Positions 61,846-64,000 of a stretch of DNA of 64,000 nt are shown here, piece by piece. Source of the DNA: an uncultured Draconibacterium sp. (GTDB lineage: Bacteria > Bacteroidota > Bacteroidia > Bacteroidales > Prolixibacteraceae). Position 1 is the first letter of the stretch; the number at the start of each line of letters is the position of its first letter. The position numbers and the translations under genes were made by a program. Where the stretch lies: positions 598,001 to 662,000 of the forward strand of contig NZ_OY775906.1 of the NCBI RefSeq assembly GCF_963675065.1, in the 5' to 3' direction. The notes beneath the pieces were generated by a model that worked only from the letters and a program-made list of their open reading frames with translations, was not told where the DNA came from and searched no databases.

Positions 61846-62226
61846 TTACATTCCCTTTACCAAGGCTTCTGCTTCTTTTTTCGACCAATCCAATAACAGT
61901 TGTTTATGATCATCGCTTAATGCTTTGTCAGGAAATCTTTCCAGGAACTTTTTGGGTGGCATTTCACTTTTTTCAAGTACTTCACCAATTTCCTTGTAAG
62001 TACTAATCATTTTAATTTTCGAAAGACTGTCGAGTTTGTTAAAATCAAGCTCTTTTTTACCGTCTTCATTTCTGGAGTCGGTATTGTGGCAGCCAAAACA
62101 CGAATTCTGAATTACTTCTTTAACATCTTCGGGCATGGCCTGGGTCTTTGTTGGTTTATTGGAGCCTAATGCTACCAAACTAATAACAAAAAAGAGTGCG
62201 GCAAAAATTGATAATGACTTTTTCAT
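61846..62226 (-). CDS. Secreted haem-binding domain protein (CxxCH), second copy
   Basis: 126 residues with a signal peptide (MKKSLSIFAALFFVISLVALG). Single CFGCHNTDS haem motif and SEMPPKKFLERFPDKALSDDHKQLLLDWSKKEAEALV, which aligns by type with the neighbouring gene. The two look like an ancient tandem duplication in which one is membrane-anchored and the other secreted. Possibly electron carriers or haem sensors in the periplasm; no oxidase or reductase gene is adjacent. Confidence 0.85.
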   Translation of the reverse strand: MKKSLSIFAALFFVISLVALGSNKPTKTQAMPEDVKEVIQNSCFGCHNTDSRNEDGKKELDFNKLDSLSKIKMISTYKEIGEVLEKSEMPPKKFLERFPDKALSDDHKQLLLDWSKKEAEALVKGM

Positions 62227-62374
62227 AATTTTTTTTAATTAGTAACGGTTATGTGCAATATTAAACACATTTCCTGAGTTTTTGTTGAAATGTATTGTGA
62301 TTGATATTAATTGACTAAAAAATACTTATTTTACGCGATAAATATTTTATTTATCCTGCAAAAACCATTTAAGA

Positions 62375-64000
62375 ATGCGTTTGTATATTCCAGTTTTAAT
62401 TGTACTTATTTTTGTGTGTAATTCGGTAAGTGCACAGTTGTCGGAAGGAGGATTTCCTTTGCAGGTTGTTACTTTAAAAAGTTCCGACAGGGCATTTGTT
62501 AAAATGCCGGTATTAAAACAAAGTGTCGTTGAAAAAGCAATGACAGCAAACAAAATATCTGATACACAGTTAAAGGCATTAACTTTTGCACATGCATTTA
62601 ATGTCGATTTTAGCCCTTCAAATTCAGGAGTGTGGTATTCAACAAACGCAGGTTTTAACGTTTGGCGCATTACCATTTCGTCAGGTAATGCCTATTCGCT
62701 AAATCTTATTTTCGACGATTTTGAGTTAAACAACAAAGGGCGTTTATTTATTTATAACGAAGATAATAACCAATACCTCGGTGCTTTTACCTCGCGAAAC
62801 AATAAACCTTCACATAAATTTGCAGTGGCACCGGTTGCCGGTGATAAAATTACCGTGCAATATGAAGTTCCTGAAGAAATAGGGACTCCGAATGATTTTA
62901 GGATTACCCGCGTTAATCACGATTTTATGGGCATTTTAAAATCTGACCGACGGCCTATAAACGGAGAGCCTGCCGGAGAATGTAATGTTGATGTGAACTG
63001 TGAAATAGGCGATCGCTGGAATGAGGTGAAAAATGCAGTTGTACGATTAATTGTTGATGGCCGGGAAGTATGCACCGGAACCCTGCTTAATAATACTGCA
63101 GAGAACAAAAAACCTTATGTTTTGTCGGCATCGCATTGTTACGACAAGTGGGAATTTGCAGAAACCACGGTTTATACCTTTAATTACGAAAGCCCTTATT
63201 GTGCGCCTTTGGATGGCGATCCGATTCATTCACTTTCAGGGGCGATTATGAAAGCACATTACGATAGTCTGGATTTTGCACTGGTAGAGTTGGACGATCT
63301 GCCACCGCCCGATTTCATGCCGTATTATGCGGGTTGGGACCGATCGCCCGTATTACCCGATTCTTCAGTAACGATTCATCATCCGCTGGGCGATATCAAA
63401 AAAATATCGTTTGATTATGATGCTCCTCAATATACAACCTTTACTTCATCGACGGTTAAAAATCCCAAAAACGGATCGTTTAATATATTGCGTTGGGACG
63501 AGGGTGTGACAGAAGTCGGTTCATCGGGAGGAGCATTGTTTAATATGAACAAACAAGTGATTGGCACTTTATCGGGAGGAGCTGCTTATTGCGGGAATCC
63601 CGTGAACGATTATTTTGCCCGCTTTACAAAGCAATGGGACTTTAGTTCCGACACCACAAAACAATTAAAATATTGGCTCGACCCACTGGTAACAGGAACT
63701 TTGTCGTTAAGTGGAAAACAATTTAATACCAATGAAGACTTGTGTAATGCATTCACAAATCTGACCGATACGGATGAACATGGAAATATTGCCCTTACTG
63801 TTTCGGGCGAGACCGAAGGCTATTGGGGCGGAACTAATTCGGCAGGAATAACAGAAATTGTAGAGCACTTTTCCATCAACGGTAATGAAATTCTGGATGG
63901 CGTTTCGTTTGGTGTTGGGAAACTGGTTACCAATAACAACAATAGCCGGATAACCGTGAAGGTATATAACGGTAGCACTTACCCGGAGAACCTGTTGTAC
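62375..64000 (+). CDS. Secreted trypsin-like serine protease (cut by window end)
   Basis: ATG at 62375 with a frame open to the last base (542 codons visible). Signal peptide RLYIPVLIVLIFVCNSVSAQ. An N-terminal propeptide-like beta domain occupies about residues 25-190. The trypsin-like domain follows, with His254 (LSASHCYDKW), Asp300 (SLDFALVELDD) and Ser384 (EVGSSGGALFN). The layout resembles lysyl-endopeptidase-like proteases of Bacteroidota. After about residue 440 a beta-rich region starts. The C-terminus is outside the window; a type IX secretion signal could be there but cannot be seen. Confidence 0.88.
   Translation, partial: MRLYIPVLIVLIFVCNSVSAQLSEGGFPLQVVTLKSSDRAFVKMPVLKQSVVEKAMTANKISDTQLKALTFAHAFNVDFSPSNSGVWYSTNAGFNVWRITISSGNAYSLNLIFDDFELNNKGRLFIYNEDNNQYLGAFTSRNNKPSHKFAVAPVAGDKITVQYEVPEEIGTPNDFRITRVNHDFMGILKSDRRPINGEPAGECNVDVNCEIGDRWNEVKNAVVRLIVDGREVCTGTLLNNTAENKKPYVLSASHCYDKWEFAETTVYTFNYESPYCAPLDGDPIHSLSGAIMKAHYDSLDFALVELDDLPPPDFMPYYAGWDRSPVLPDSSVTIHHPLGDIKKISFDYDAPQYTTFTSSTVKNPKNGSFNILRWDEGVTEVGSSGGALFNMNKQVIGTLSGGAAYCGNPVNDYFARFTKQWDFSSDTTKQLKYWLDPLVTGTLSLSGKQFNTNEDLCNAFTNLTDTDEHGNIALTVSGETEGYWGGTNSAGITEIVEHFSINGNEILDGVSFGVGKLVTNNNNSRITVKVYNGSTYPENLLY

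Overview
The window looks like chromosomal DNA of a Bacteroidota bacterium, probably a Marinilabiliales/Prolixibacteraceae-type marine or sediment organism. This is inferred from protein families and promoter style, not from a marker-gene match. Supporting signs are an AT-rich genome, TAnnTTTG-type -7 promoter boxes, weak Shine-Dalgarno sites, a plant-like class II IlvC, PD40/OmpA and PorT-like outer-membrane proteins, a TonB receptor, GH29, and BadF-type sugar kinase plus MurQ. No rRNA, CRISPR array, prophage or intact transposase was found.

Layout. 0-17 kb is ordinary core and accessory content: S15-type hydrolase, tsaC, prfC, the ovothiol enzyme OvoA, exported C26 amidotransferase, SPFH protein, hotdog thioesterase, TPR-PD40-OmpA protein, TonB receptor and a dipeptide epimerase. 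17.4-21.8 kb (minus strand) is ilvD-ilvB-ilvN. In front of it is what reads as a complete translational attenuator: a 23-codon leader peptide packed with Ile, Leu and Val codons, an intrinsic terminator, and an antiterminator segment inside the leader's last codons. ilvC lies separately at 56.7 kb.

23.8-41.4 kb is a peptidoglycan salvage locus: FCD-type GntR regulator, transglutaminase-like lipoprotein, NlpC/P60 lipoprotein, L-Ala-D/L-Glu epimerase, murQ and a MurNAc/GlcNAc-type kinase, then a long operon with an amidase-like protein, a GT2 glycosyltransferase, a HIT-type DUF4922 protein, a SpoIID-like protein, a secreted GH9-polysaccharide deacetylase fusion, and an AmpG-like permease. Three copies of a near-palindrome (ATTTGTA-N8-TACAAAT) lie on the promoters of the four transcription units, suggesting one regulon. 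External enzymes would trim peptidoglycan, the permease would import fragments, and epimerase, kinase and etherase would feed central metabolism. The roles of the GT2, DUF4922 and SpoIID proteins are unexplained.

46.6-53 kb is a galactose locus (galM, GntR regulator, galK, galT, MFS permease) with two exact inverted copies of a 21-bp putative operator. 54.1-54.8 kb holds two identical tRNA-Asp genes, a dead GIY-YIG nuclease gene, and a second copy of the tRNA 3' end plus terminator, in which the T loop is interrupted by a 44-nt double hairpin; it looks like the scar of a small tRNA-associated mobile unit. Two non-coding arrays with 20-21-nt periodicity lie at 41.7 and 58.3 kb. The right end has a DUF1080 lipoprotein, an RhlE-like helicase, a free-standing archaeal-type ThrRS editing domain, two small haem-binding (CxxCH) proteins and a secreted trypsin-like protease cut by the window edge.
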